From positions 62,001 to 126,000 of the forward strand of contig NZ_JARVKV010000003.1 in assembly GCF_029813835.1 (NCBI RefSeq): a stretch of DNA of 64,000 nucleotides, written 5' to 3'. How positions within the stretch are numbered: position 1 is the stretch's first letter; each line of letters opens with the position of its first letter. Source of the stretch: Streptomyces sp. DH37. GTDB lineage: Bacteria; Actinomycetota; Actinomycetes; Streptomycetales; Streptomycetaceae. The translations under genes were made by a program, and so were the position numbers. Positions 53,714 to 64,000 of the stretch are shown piece by piece. The notes beneath the pieces were generated by a model. That model saw only the letters and a program-made list of their open reading frames with translations. It had not been told where the DNA came from and made no database searches.

Positions 53714-54733
53714 TCAGGCGGGCAGGGGGAGTTGGGACACCAGTAGCTTTCCGGCCATGGTCACCCCGCCGTCCATGGCGACCGCGAGCGAGTCGGCGTA
53801 GACGTGCGGTCCGTGCACCTGCGGCGCGCCGTCCCCGCCGTCCTCGGAGCCGACCTCGCCCAGCAGGTACGGGATCGGGCTGTGGCCGTGGACGATCCGC
53901 CGCCCGCCGTAGGTGCCCAGCAGCTCGCGCGCCGCCGTCGCGCCGGCCTCGTCGCGGAAGGCGAAGCGCTTGGTGAACTTGCGGAACAGGTCCCAGGTCT
54001 CGTCGGCGTCGTGGTGGGTGAGGGCCTCGGTGATCGCGTCGTTGACGTCGGTGATGGTGTCGCCGTACTCCAGGTAGGCGGTGGTGTCGGAGTGCACCAG
54101 CAGGTGGTCGTCGGCCAGGGCCATGGCGTCCAGCCGGGACATCCACTGGACGTGGTGCTCCTGGAGCCGCTCCATGTCGGAGCGCTGCCCGCCGTTGAGC
54201 AGCCAGGCCGCCTGGAAGGAGGCGGTGCCCGCGCCGGAGCCGACGGGCGTGTCGCCGAAGCGCTTGGCGCCGATCAGCAGCAGCTCGTGGTTGCCCATCA
54301 GCGCCTTGCAGTAGCCGCCGGCGGCGGCGGCCTCGGCGGAGAGCTGCATCACCAGGTCGATGACGCCGACGCCGTCCGGACCGCGGTCGGTGAAGTCGCC
54401 CAGGAACCACAGCCGGGCGTTGCCCGCGACCCAGTGGTCCCCGGCGTCGATGAGCCCCTGGTCCAGCAGGGCCGCGCGCAGCTCGTCCAGATAGCCGTGG
54501 ACGTCGCCGACGACGTACAGCGGGCCCTGCTCGCCGCCGCCCGCGGCGACGGGCGAGGGGGTGTCGACGAGCGTGGGGGTGGGGGCCGGCGCGGCGCCGG
54601 CGCCGATGACGGGCAGGTCGCGCCGGGTGGGGGTGTACCCCTCCGGGCGCGGGTCGGCGGCGCCCGGCGCGCCTGGGTCCGTCACGCCCGCGCCGTGCCA
54701 CATGTCGGACCCCCGACCGGCCCCCTGAGTCAT
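53714..54733 (-). CDS. PPP-type metallophosphoesterase
   Basis: A 339-residue calcineurin-like phosphatase. The metal-binding motifs GDVHG, GDFTDRGPD, GNHE and a C-terminal VHGHSP are all present, as in PPP-family serine/threonine or diadenosine-tetraphosphate phosphatases. It starts MTQGAGRGS at 54733, which resembles the streptomycete start I recall; upstream ATGs at 54748 and 54880 are less likely. The first 80 residues are disordered. No operon partner is visible. Confidence 0.85.
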   Translation of the reverse strand: MTQGAGRGSDMWHGAGVTDPGAPGAADPRPEGYTPTRRDLPVIGAGAAPAPTPTLVDTPSPVAAGGGEQGPLYVVGDVHGYLDELRAALLDQGLIDAGDHWVAGNARLWFLGDFTDRGPDGVGVIDLVMQLSAEAAAAGGYCKALMGNHELLLIGAKRFGDTPVGSGAGTASFQAAWLLNGGQRSDMERLQEHHVQWMSRLDAMALADDHLLVHSDTTAYLEYGDTITDVNDAITEALTHHDADETWDLFRKFTKRFAFRDEAGATAARELLGTYGGRRIVHGHSPIPYLLGEVGSEDGGDGAPQVHGPHVYADSLAVAMDGGVTMAGKLLVSQLPLPA

Positions 54734-54947
54734 CGACCCCTCCACCATCGCGCGCGCCTGCACCTGCCGACCCTCTCTCCGCCTCCCGCGGGGTTGCCCC
54801 GTGTCGAAGGCCGGTCCCGGTGTCGTGCGCCCATCATAGGAACGCAGGTCGCGCCTTGTGACGCACCCGGGGGACGGCAATTCGGGCCGCGGTCGCGCGC
54901 AGGCCGGACCGGGCGCCGGTTTGCCCCGGAACGACCGGGTCGCGCGC

Positions 54948-56060
54948 TCAACCGCGCTGTTCGGGGGAGCGGGGCGCGCTCACCGTCGTCCGCGGCCGGC
55001 GGCGCTGCGAGGACGTGCGGACGATCAGGTCGGTGGGCATGATCCGCTGGACGGGACGGCCGCCGCCGGTGCCCTCGATGGCGTCGATCAGCAGCTGGAC
55101 GACGGTGGTGCCGATGCGCCCCGGCTTCAGCGACAGGGTGGTGATGGGCGGCTCGGTGCCGGCGTAGACGGCGGACTCGCTGCAGCACACCAGCAGCAGG
55201 TCGTCGGGGACGCGCAATCCGTAGCGGCGGGCGGCGGCGAGCAGGTCGGTGCCGTTGGGGTCGAACAGGCCGTACACGGCGTCGGGGCGGTCGGGCCGGG
55301 CCAGCAGCCGGTCGGCGGCGACGGCGCCCGCGCAGGGGTCGTGGGCGGGGTAGGCCTCGTACACCGGGTCCTGGCCGCTGCGCTCGCACCACCGGAGGTA
55401 GGCCTTGGTGGACAGCCGGGTGTACGTGTCGGTGCTGGTGCCGGTGAGCAGGCCGATGCGGCGGGCGCCGGCGGCGGCGAGGTGGTCGAGCAGGCCGGTG
55501 ACCGCGGCCTCGTGGTCGTTGTCGACCCAGGCGGTGACGGGCAGGTCGCCGCAGGGGCGGCCGTCGGAGACCACGGGGATGCCCTGGCGCACCAGCTCGG
55601 TGACGACGGGGTCGCGGTCGGAGGGGTCGATGACGACGGTGCCGTCGAGGGCGACGTTGGACCAGACGTCGTAGGGGCTCTGCCGGGTGCTGCCGGGGAG
55701 GATCACCAGGGCGTAGCCGCGTGCCAGGGCGGCGGAGGAGGCGGCGCGGGCCATCTCGGCGAAGTAGGCGAACTCGGTGAAGGTGAAGGGCTCCTCGCCG
55801 TAGGTGGTGACCGTCAGCCCGATCAGCCCCGACTTGCCGGTGCGGAGCGTGCGGGCCGCCGCGGAGGGGCGGTAGCCGAGCCGGTCGGCGACCTCGCGGA
55901 CATGGCGTCGGGTGGCGTCGGGCAGGCGGCCCTTGCCGTTGAGCGCGTCGGAGACGGTCGTGATCGAGACGCCGGCCGCCGCGGCCACGTCCCGGATGCC
56001 CGCCCGCCCCAGCCGGCGGCCGTGAGCCCGGCTCACCTGGTGCTTCCCTGCTGCTGTCAT
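54948..56060 (-). CDS. LacI-family transcriptional repressor
   Basis: A 370-residue regulator with the LacI helix-turn-helix (GIRDVAAAAGVSITTVSDALNGKGRLPDAT) near residues 20-50 and a periplasmic-binding-protein-like sensing domain. ATG at 56060 is used; the frame is open to 56159. A TACTAT hexamer lies nine bases before the start codon, so the mRNA may be nearly leaderless. It is divergent from hisC-like and sits beside cydABDC, an arrangement known in S. coelicolor. The ligand is unknown, and no sugar gene is linked. Confidence 0.88.
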   Translation of the reverse strand: MTAAGKHQVSRAHGRRLGRAGIRDVAAAAGVSITTVSDALNGKGRLPDATRRHVREVADRLGYRPSAAARTLRTGKSGLIGLTVTTYGEEPFTFTEFAYFAEMARAASSAALARGYALVILPGSTRQSPYDVWSNVALDGTVVIDPSDRDPVVTELVRQGIPVVSDGRPCGDLPVTAWVDNDHEAAVTGLLDHLAAAGARRIGLLTGTSTDTYTRLSTKAYLRWCERSGQDPVYEAYPAHDPCAGAVAADRLLARPDRPDAVYGLFDPNGTDLLAAARRYGLRVPDDLLLVCCSESAVYAGTEPPITTLSLKPGRIGTTVVQLLIDAIEGTGGGRPVQRIMPTDLIVRTSSQRRRPRTTVSAPRSPEQRG

Positions 56061-56434
56061 GGCGTGCTGATAGTAGGGCTGTGCCACACCGTTTGCAGGG
56101 GTGTACAGAAAGGGGCATGCAGAGACGATTCTGCAAGCCGATTCAGTGGTAACGACCATGGAAGAAGCGGCAGTTGAAGGTCTGGTCCATCGTTTCTGCG
56201 GTTGTTTCCCCGCTTGCTCCCGCAGAAGGGCCGATGTCTCAAAGCTGTCTCAACTCACCTCCACGGGTGATGCGCGCCACGGCGCGCGCTACAGGCGCGT
56301 GCTTATGTGAATGCGCCCTCATGCTCAGCCCCTACGCCGCGCCCCGGAATCCTTCTAAGGTGTGCAGCATTGGTGGTACGAGCGGCGGCACGGCCGCTCC
56401 ACGACTGGCCCCGGAGGGGCGAGGAGGACCTGGC
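56061..56434. other. Divergent spacer lacI/aminotransferase
   Basis: A 374-bp gene-free spacer. The main element is the dyad at 56118-56135; a lesser inverted pair TTCTGCGG/CCGCAGAA lies near 56195-56226. No confident promoter for the aminotransferase was found. Confidence 0.5.
56118..56135. promoter_or_regulatory. Candidate LacI operator
   Basis: TGCAGA, six bases, TCTGCA: an 18-bp dyad 58 bp upstream of the lacI start codon on the divergent side. LacI regulators often bind near their own promoter. The arms are perfect but short. Confidence 0.35.
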
Positions 56435-57514
56435 ATGACGGAGATGGCCCCGAAGCTGCGCGCGGTGCTGGACGGGATCCCCACCTACAAGCCCGGCCGT
56501 CCGGCGGCCGCCGGCGGTCCCGCGGCGTACAAGCTGTCCTCCAACGAGAACCCCTACCCGCCGCTGCCCGGGGTCCTGGAGGCCGCCACCGCCGCCGCCG
56601 GCTCCTTCCACCGCTACCCGGACATGGCCTGCGGCCTCCTGCTGTCGGAGCTCTCGCGCCGCTTCGAGGTGCCCGTGGCCCACCTGGCGACCGGCACCGG
56701 CTCCGTCGGCGTCGCCCAGCAGCTCCTCCAGGCCACCGCGGGCCCCGGCGACGAGGTGGTCTACGCCTGGCGGTCCTTCGAGGCGTACCCGATCATCACC
56801 CAGATCTCCGGCGCGACCTCCGTCCGGGTGCCGCTGACCGGCGACGAGAGGCACGACCTGGACGCGATGGCCGGCGCCGTCACCGAGCGCACCCGCCTGG
56901 TCTTCGTCTGCAACCCCAACAACCCCACCGGCACCGCCGTCCGCCGCGCCGAACTGGAGCGCTTCCTGGACCGCGTCCCCCGCGACGTGCTGATCGTGCT
57001 GGACGAGGCGTACCGCGAGTTCGTGCGCGACGAGGAGATCCCCGACGGGATGGAGCTGTACCGCGACCGCCCGAACGTCTGCGTGCTGCGCACCTTCTCC
57101 AAGGCGTACGGCCTGGCCGGGCTGCGGGTCGGCTTCGCCGTCGCGCACGAGCCGGTGGCCGCGGCGCTGCGCAAGACGGCCGTGCCGTTCGGTGTGAGCC
57201 AGATCGCGCAGGACGCGGCGATCGCCTCGCTGCGCAGCGAGGCCGAGCTCCTGGAGCGCGTGGACTCCCTGGTCGCCGAGCGCGGGCGGGTGGTGCGCGA
57301 GCTGACCGCCCAGGGCTGGACGGTCCCCGAGACGCAGGCGAACTTCGTCTGGCTGCGGCTGGGGGAGCGCACGGACGACTTCGCCGCGGCCTGCGAGGCG
57401 GCGGGCGTGACGGTGCGGCCGTTCGCGGGCGAGGGGGTCCGCGTCACGGTCGGCGAGCCGGCGGCCAACGACCTCTTCCTCAAGGCCGCGCAGACCTTCC
57501 GCAGGGACCTGTAG
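56435..57514 (+). CDS. HisC-like PLP aminotransferase
   Basis: A 359-residue fold-type I aminotransferase of the histidinol-phosphate/aromatic family. It has [16 protein letters not shown] at the N-terminus, CNPNNPTGT, and the PLP lysine in [14 protein letters not shown]. In actinomycetes such HisC2-type enzymes may act on aromatic amino acids rather than in histidine synthesis; no other his gene is present here. The ATG at 56435 follows GAGGAGG. It ends 41 bp before a strong hairpin and 163 bp before cydA. Confidence 0.88.
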   Translation: MTEMAPKLRAVLDGIPTYKPGRPAAAGGPAAYKLSSNENPYPPLPGVLEAATAAAGSFHRYPDMACGLLLSELSRRFEVPVAHLATGTGSVGVAQQLLQATAGPGDEVVYAWRSFEAYPIITQISGATSVRVPLTGDERHDLDAMAGAVTERTRLVFVCNPNNPTGTAVRRAELERFLDRVPRDVLIVLDEAYREFVRDEEIPDGMELYRDRPNVCVLRTFSKAYGLAGLRVGFAVAHEPVAAALRKTAVPFGVSQIAQDAAIASLRSEAELLERVDSLVAERGRVVRELTAQGWTVPETQANFVWLRLGERTDDFAAACEAAGVTVRPFAGEGVRVTVGEPAANDLFLKAAQTFRRDL

Positions 57515-57555
57515 GTCCCGCCCGTTCCGGGACGAAGGTCCTGCCGGAAGGGACG

Positions 57556-57591
57556 TTCCTTCCCTCACACCCCCCGGTGTGAGGGAAGGAA
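57556..57591 (+). terminator. Terminator between hisC-like gene and cydA
   Basis: A perfect 15-bp stem TTCCTTCCCTCACAC (57556-57570) with 57577-57591 and loop CCCCCG. It separates the aminotransferase from the cyd operon; the A run on its right is short. Confidence 0.8.
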
Positions 57592-57616
57592 AATCAGTGC
57601 GTCATACTTCTTGTGA

Positions 57617-57634
57617 ATGTGAACGCATTCACGA
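57617..57634. promoter_or_regulatory. Rex operator upstream of cydA
   Basis: ATGTGAACGCATTCACGA matches the Rex consensus TGTGAA-N4-TTCACA at all but the final base. It lies 44 bp before the cydA start. In S. coelicolor the redox sensor Rex represses cydABCD at such a site until NADH rises. Confidence 0.88.
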
Positions 57635-57677
57635 GCGCGTGTGCTACGTCACACCATGTCCACTTTTGGAGAGTGCC

Positions 57678-59189
57678 GTGGACCTAGCTCTGGCCCCGGA
57701 GACCCTGGCTCGGTGGCAGTTCGGCATCACGACCGTCTACCACTTCCTCTTCGTCCCCCTGACCATCTCGCTCGCCGCCCTCACCGCCGGCCTCCAGACC
57801 GCCTGGGTGCGCACCGGCCGCGAGGTCTACCTCAGGGCGACGAAGTTCTGGGGCAAGCTCTTCCTGATCAACATCGCGATGGGCGTCGTCACCGGCATCG
57901 TGCAGGAGTTCCAGTTCGGCATGAACTGGTCCGACTACTCACGCTTCGTCGGCGACGTCTTCGGCGCCCCCCTCGCCTTCGAGGCGCTCATCGCGTTCTT
58001 CTTCGAGTCCACCTTCATCGGCCTGTGGATCTTCGGCTGGGACAAGCTGCCCAAGAGGATCCACCTGGCCACCATCTGGATGGTCTCGATCGGCACGGTC
58101 CTGTCCGCGTACTTCATCCTGGCGGCCAACTCCTGGATGCAGCACCCGGTCGGCTACCGCGTCAACCCCGACAGCGGGCGCGCCGAACTCACCGACTTCC
58201 TCGCGGTGCTCACCCAGAACACCGCCGTGGCGCAGTTCTTCCACACCATGACGGCCGCCTTCCTCACCGGCGGCGCCTTCATGGCGGGCATCGCCGCGTA
58301 CCACCTGATGCGCCGCCGCCACGTCCCCGTGATGCGCACCTCGCTCCGCCTCGGCCTGGTCACCCTGGTCGCCGCCGGAGCGCTCACCGCCGTCAGCGGC
58401 GACCACCTCGGCAAGATCATGTACGAGCAGCAGCCGATGAAGATGGCCGCCGCCGAGGCGCTGTGGGAGACCGAGGCGCCCGCCCCGTTCTCCGTCTTCG
58501 CCTACGGGGACGTGGACGAGGGGCACAACAAGGTCGCCGTCGAGATCCCCGGCCTGCTCTCCTTCCTCGCCCACAGCGACCTCTCCAGCCCCGTCCCCGG
58601 CATCAACGACACCAACGAGGCGCTCCAGGAGAAGTACGGCCCCGGCGACTACAAGCCGAACATCCCCGTCGCCTACTGGGGCTTCCGCTGGATGATCGGC
58701 TTCGGCATGGCCTCCACCGCCCTCGGCGCCCTCGGCCTGTGGCTCACCCGCCGCCGCTTCTGGCTCGCCGAGCGCCACCGCACCACCGCGACCGAGGTGC
58801 CCAGGCTCGCCCTCACCCGCGACCGGCTCCTCGGCCCGGCCCTCACCCGCCGCTACTGGCAGCTGGCCTTCCTCGCCCTCGGCTTCCCGTTCATCGCCAA
58901 CGCCTGGGGGTGGATCTTCACCGAGATGGGCCGCCAGCCCTGGGCCGTCTACGGGCTGCTGCGCACCTCCTCCGCCGTCTCCCCCGGCGTCTCCCAGTTC
59001 GAGGTGCTGGTCTCGATGACCGTCTTCACCCTCCTGTACGCCGTCCTCGCCGTCATCGAGGTCAGGCTCCTGGCCAAGTACGTCAAGGCCGGGCCGCCCG
59101 AGCTCACCGAGGCCGACCTCAACCCGCCCACCCGGATCGGCGGTCACGACAAGGACGACGCCGACCGGCCCATGGCCTTCTCCTACTAG
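57678..59189 (+). CDS. cydA: Cytochrome bd ubiquinol/menaquinol oxidase subunit I
   Basis: A 503-residue membrane subunit holding hemes b558, b595 and d. It has about nine membrane helices; the segment EMGRQPWAVYGLLRT is the family's characteristic quinol-oxidase motif, and the Q-loop is short. The GTG at 57678 (VDLALAPETLARWQFG) gives the family start; the longer open frame from 57579 would include the regulatory region. It begins the Rex-controlled operon cydA-cydB-cydDC for high-affinity respiration at low oxygen. Confidence 0.96.
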   Translation: MDLALAPETLARWQFGITTVYHFLFVPLTISLAALTAGLQTAWVRTGREVYLRATKFWGKLFLINIAMGVVTGIVQEFQFGMNWSDYSRFVGDVFGAPLAFEALIAFFFESTFIGLWIFGWDKLPKRIHLATIWMVSIGTVLSAYFILAANSWMQHPVGYRVNPDSGRAELTDFLAVLTQNTAVAQFFHTMTAAFLTGGAFMAGIAAYHLMRRRHVPVMRTSLRLGLVTLVAAGALTAVSGDHLGKIMYEQQPMKMAAAEALWETEAPAPFSVFAYGDVDEGHNKVAVEIPGLLSFLAHSDLSSPVPGINDTNEALQEKYGPGDYKPNIPVAYWGFRWMIGFGMASTALGALGLWLTRRRFWLAERHRTTATEVPRLALTRDRLLGPALTRRYWQLAFLALGFPFIANAWGWIFTEMGRQPWAVYGLLRTSSAVSPGVSQFEVLVSMTVFTLLYAVLAVIEVRLLAKYVKAGPPELTEADLNPPTRIGGHDKDDADRPMAFSY

Positions 59190-59210
59190 GTCCTACCGAG
59201 GTTTCCCGCG

Positions 59211-60286
<1,076 letters not shown>

Positions 60287-60290
<4 letters not shown>

Positions 60291-63200
60291 AGCCCGTAGA
60301 CCCCCGCCTGCTCCGGTACGCCCGCACCACCCGCGTCTTCCTCGCGGCCGCCGTGGTGCTGGGCCTGGCCGGAGCGGGCCTGGTCATCGCCCAGGCCGTG
60401 CTCATCGCCGAGATCGTCGTGCGGGCCTTCCAGCAGGACACGCCCCCCGCCGACCTCGCGACCCCCCTGCTGCTCCTCGCGGCCGTCGCCCTCGGCCGCG
60501 CCCTGGTCTCCTGGCTCACCGAGCTGGCCGCCCACCGCTCCTCCGCCGCGGTCAAGTCCGAACTCCGCCTGCGCCTCCTCGCCCGCGCCACCGCCCTCGG
60601 CCCGTCCTGGCTGAGCGGCAGGCACACCGGCGAACTGGCCAACCTCGCCACCCGCGGCATCGACGCGCTCGACGACTACTTCGCGCGCTACCTGCCCCAG
60701 CTCGCCCTGGCCGTGGTCGTCCCCGCGGCCCTGATCGCGCGCATCCTCACCGACGACTGGATCTCGGCGGCGACCATCGCCGTCACCCTCCCCCTGATCC
60801 CGGTCTTCATGATCCTGATCGGCTGGGCGACCCAGGCCCGCACGGACCGCCAGTGGCGCCTGCTGTCCCGTCTCTCCGGCCACTTCCTCGACGTCGTCGC
60901 GGGCCTGCCCACGCTCAAGGTCTTCGGCCGCGCCAAGGCCCAGGCCGAGAACATCCGCGCCATCACCGACGACTACCGCCGCGCCACCCTGCGCACCCTG
61001 CGGATCGCGTTCCTCTCCTCCTTCGTCCTCGAACTGCTCTCGACGATCTCCGTCGCCCTCGTCGCGGTCGGCATCGGCATGCGCCTGGTCCACGGCGAAC
61101 TCGACCTCCACACCGGCCTGGTCGTGCTGATCCTCGCCCCCGAGGCGTACCTCCCCCTGCGCCAGGTCGGCGTCCACTACCACGCCGCCGCCGAGGGCCT
61201 GTCCGCCGCCGAAGAGGTCTTCGAGGTCCTGGAGACCGACCCCGCCCCCGCCGGCACCGACCCCGCCCCCGACGCCCGTACCGCCACCATCGCCCTCGAC
61301 GGCCTCACCGTCCGCCACGAGGGCCGCACCGCCGACTCGCTGCCCCCCACCACCCTCACCGTCGGACCCGGCGAGACCGTCGCCGTCACCGGCCCCTCCG
61401 GCGCCGGGAAGACGACGCTCCTGAGCGTCCTCCTCGGCTTCACCGCCCCCACCGCCGGGCGCGTCACCGTCGACGGCCGGGACCTGGGCACCCTCGACCC
61501 GGCCGGCTGGCGCTCCCAGATCGCCTGGGTCCCCCAGCACCCCCACCTCTTCGCCGGAACGATCGCCGACAACGTCCGCCTGGCCCGCCCCGACGCCACC
61601 GACGCCGAAGTGGCCGCCGCCCTCCGCGACGCGGGCGCCCCCGACCTCCCCCTCACCGCGCCCCTCGGCGAGAACGGCGCCGGACTCTCCGCCGGCCAGC
61701 GCCAGCGCGTCGCCCTGGCCCGCGCCTTCCTCGCCGACCGCCCCCTGCTCCTCCTCGACGAGCCCACCGCCGCCCTCGACGGCGCCACCGAGGAGACCGT
61801 CGTCGACGCCGTGCGCCGCCTCGCCCGCGACCGCACGGTGATCCTGATCGTCCACCGCCCCGCGCTCCTGGCGGTCGCCGACCGCGTCGTCCGCCTGGGC
61901 CCGGCCGGCAGCGCACCGCGGGGGCGCCCGGCGCCCATCGCCGTCAACGCAGCCGTCAACCCAGCCGTCCCCACAGCCGTCAACGCACCGGAGGGGACAC
62001 CGGAGAGGGAGGGGAGCGACGGCCGCACCGGACCGGCTCCGGCGCCCGGCGGCCCCGTACCCGTACCCGTACCCGCACCCGCACCCGCCGCCCCCGGCGG
62101 GTCCGCCTCCCACCCCCTCACCCGCGTACGCCGCGTCGCGTCCCCCCTCCGCGGCCGCTTGGCGCTCGCCCTGCTGCTCGGCGCCCTCGCCCTCCTCAGC
62201 GCCGTCGGACTGATGGCCACCTCCGGCTGGCTGATCTCCCGCGCCTCCCAGCAGCCCCCCGTCCTGTACCTGATGATCGCCGTCACCGCGACCCGCGCCT
62301 TCGGCATCGGCCGCGCCGTCTTCCGCTACGCCGAGCGCCTCGTCTCCCACGACGCCGTCTTCCGCGTCCTGGCCGACCTGCGCGTCACCGTCTACCGCCG
62401 GCTGGAGCGCCTCGCCCCCGCCGGGCTGCGCCACACCCGGCGCGGCGACCTGCTCGCCCGGCTCGTCGCCGACGTCGACACCCTCCAGGACTACTTCCTG
62501 CGCTGGCTGCTCCCCGCCGCCGTCGCCGCCACCGTCTCCCTCTCGGCCACCGTCTTCACCGCGTGGCTCCTCCCCGAAGCGGGAGCGGCCCTCGCCGTCG
62601 GCCTCCTGACCGCCGGCGTCGCCGTCCCCGCGCTCGCCGCCGCCGTCTCCCGCCGCACCGAGCGCCGCCTCGCGCCCGCCCGCGGCGAGCTGACCACCCG
62701 CACCGTCGACCTGCTCACCGGCACCGCCGAGCTGACCGTCGCCGGAGCGCTGCCCCGCCGCGCCGAGGCCGTACGCGACGCCGACGCCACCCTGACCCGC
62801 CTCGCCGCCCGCAGCTCCGCCGTCGCCGCGCTCGGCGGCGGGCTGTCCGCGCTCGCCGCCGGGCTCACCGTCACCGCCGCCGCCTGGTTCGGCGCCGCCG
62901 CCGTCCACGACGGACGGCTGGACGGCCTCCTCATGGCGGTGGTCGTCCTCACCCCGCTCGCCTCCTTCGAGGCGGTCTCCGGGATGCCGCTCGCCGCCCA
63001 GCACCGGCAGCGCACCCGCCGCTCGGCCGAACGCGTCCACGAGGTGGTCGACGCCCCCGCCCCCGTCCGCGAGCCCGAGGACCCCGCCCCGGCGCCCGCC
63101 GTCCCGTTCCCCCTCGCCCTCACCGGCCTCACCGCCCGCCACCCGGGCCAGGACCGTCCCGCCCTCGACGGGGTGGACCTGCTCCTGACCCCCGGCCGGC

Positions 63201-63865
63201 GCGTCGCGGTCGTCGGCCCCTCCGGCTCGGGCAAGACCACCCTGGCCCACGTCCTGCTGCGCTTCCTCGACCCGGAGTCCGGCGGCTACCGCCTCGGCCC
63301 CGACGCGTCCGACGCCACCGCCCTCGACCCCGACGCCGTGCGCCGCCTCGTCGGCCTGTGCGCCCAGGACGCGCACATCTTCGACAGCTCCCTGCGCGAG
63401 AACCTCCGCCTCGCCAGGCCCTCCGCCACCGACGACGACCTCCGCGCCGCCCTGGCCGCCGCCCGCCTCGACTCCTGGGTCGGAGAGCTCCCCGACGGCC
63501 TGGACACCCTCGTCGGGGAGTTCGGCGCCCGGCTCTCCGGCGGCCAGCGCCAGCGTCTGGCACTGGCCCGCGCGCTGCTGGCCGACTTCCCCGTCCTCGT
63601 CCTGGACGAGCCCGCCGAGCACCTCGACCTGGCCACCGCCGACGCGCTGACCGCCGACCTGCTGGCCGCCACCGAGGGCCGCACCACCGTGCTCATCACC
63701 CACCGGCTGGCCGGGCTGGAGGCGGTGAACGAGGTGGTCGTCCTCGACGGCGGCCGCACCGTCCAGCGCGGTCCGTACGGGGAGCTGGCCGCGGCGGACG
63801 GTCCCTTCCGGCGGATGCTGGCCCGGGAGCGGGCCACCGAGGAACTGGTCACGGCCCGGGGCTGA
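60287..63865 (+). CDS. cydCD: Fused CydD-CydC ABC exporter
   Basis: A single 1192-residue polypeptide combining the two half-exporters that E. coli makes as CydD and CydC; the pair exports cysteine/glutathione and is needed for cytochrome bd assembly. First half: six helices, then Walker A GPSGAGKTT near residue 370, LSAGQRQR and LLLLDEPTAALD. After a Val/Pro/Ala-rich linker, the second half has six helices, then Walker A GPSGSGKTT near residue 978, LSGGQRQR and VLVLDEPAEHLD. It begins within the cydB stop and ends at a short hairpin. Confidence 0.96.
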
Positions 63866-63884
63866 CGGGGGCGCCGGCCCCCGT
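63865..63884 (+). terminator. Terminator of the cyd operon
   Basis: An 8-bp perfect stem ACGGGGGC with GCCCCCGT and loop GCCG begins on the last base of the cydDC stop codon. Confidence 0.6.
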
Positions 63885-63970
63885 CCCCGGACCCGGCTTC
63901 CCCTCCCCTCGCCCGGCCCGGCCCGGCCCGTCCCGTTCCCACCCGCCCGCTCCCGGAGCCGGGACCGCCC

Positions 63971-64000
63971 TCAGGCCGCCTCGTCCAGCCGTCGCCGCTG
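63971..64000 (-). CDS. Possible 3' end of a minus-strand gene at the window edge
   Basis: The last 30 bases read on the minus strand as nine codons QRRRLDEAA then TGA, a plausible protein end. Streptomycetes often have a sensor-kinase gene convergent with cydABDC here. Too little is visible to name it. Confidence 0.3.
   Translation of the reverse strand, partial: QRRRLDEAA

Overview
The window is core chromosome of a high-GC actinomycete, almost certainly Streptomyces or a close relative. The reasons are the very high GC content with GTG starts and 4-base ATGA/GTGA overlaps; the order khpB(jag)-rsmG-parA-parB-GNAT-trxA-trxB-anti-sigma-sigM-pseudokinase-murJ-DUF6049-pcnB; a FemX plus inositol-phosphate synthase complement; and a cluster of parS sites (GTTTCACGTGAAAC), which places the left edge a few kb from oriC. 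No rRNA, tRNA, insertion sequence, prophage or CRISPR array is visible.

Layout. 1-4.3 kb: partial khpB, rsmG, parAB and a GNAT gene. 4.3-14.3 kb (minus strand): thioredoxin/thioredoxin reductase, a zinc-type anti-sigma factor and its ECF sigma factor, a membrane pseudokinase, the lipid II flippase MurJ and a large DUF6049 envelope protein. The same block, with minor differences, lies beside parAB in Mycobacterium. 14.5-22 kb: CCA-adding enzyme, an MFS permease, a GT87 glycosyltransferase and a class A penicillin-binding protein. 22-26.7 kb: a PadR regulator with a perfect operator, inositol-3-phosphate synthase, an alanine-racemase-like protein, FemX and a small membrane protein. 27-32.2 kb: rpsF-ssb-rpsR-rplI, a MATE exporter, a DnaA-box-rich spacer and dnaB. 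32.2-47 kb: a less conserved stretch (RibD-C reductase, AraC, VOC, GNATs, a serine hydrolase, a flavohemoprotein with a PPOX-type flavoprotein, Nudix, a coupled LMW-phosphatase/ketosamine-kinase/gamma-lyase operon, small membrane and cupin proteins, YibE/F). 47-57.5 kb: TPP riboswitch and thiC, a lipoprotein, a PadR/HAAS-DUF2812 pair, Mut7-C, a membrane protein, a PPP-type phosphatase, a LacI regulator and a HisC-like aminotransferase. 57.6-63.9 kb: a Rex-controlled cytochrome bd operon cydA-cydB-cydDC.

How it fits together. Three themes dominate. The first is chromosome replication and segregation: parAB, at least five perfect parS copies that mostly lie inside genes, dnaB, ssb, and a DnaA-box cluster before dnaB. 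The second is envelope construction: MurJ, pseudokinase, DUF6049, PBP, FemX, GT87. The third is redox and respiratory control: a SigR-type promoter for trxBA, sigM with its anti-sigma factor, the flavohemoprotein, and Rex-regulated cydABDC.

No clearly unprecedented multi-gene system is visible. The best leads are a probable protein-deglycation operon extended by a cystathionine-gamma-lyase-like gene, a racemase-fold protein beside femX that appears to lack the catalytic tyrosine, the clustered intragenic parS sites, the DnaA-box cluster, and several strong dyads with no assigned regulator. Start sites were chosen by inspection and are flagged where ambiguous.
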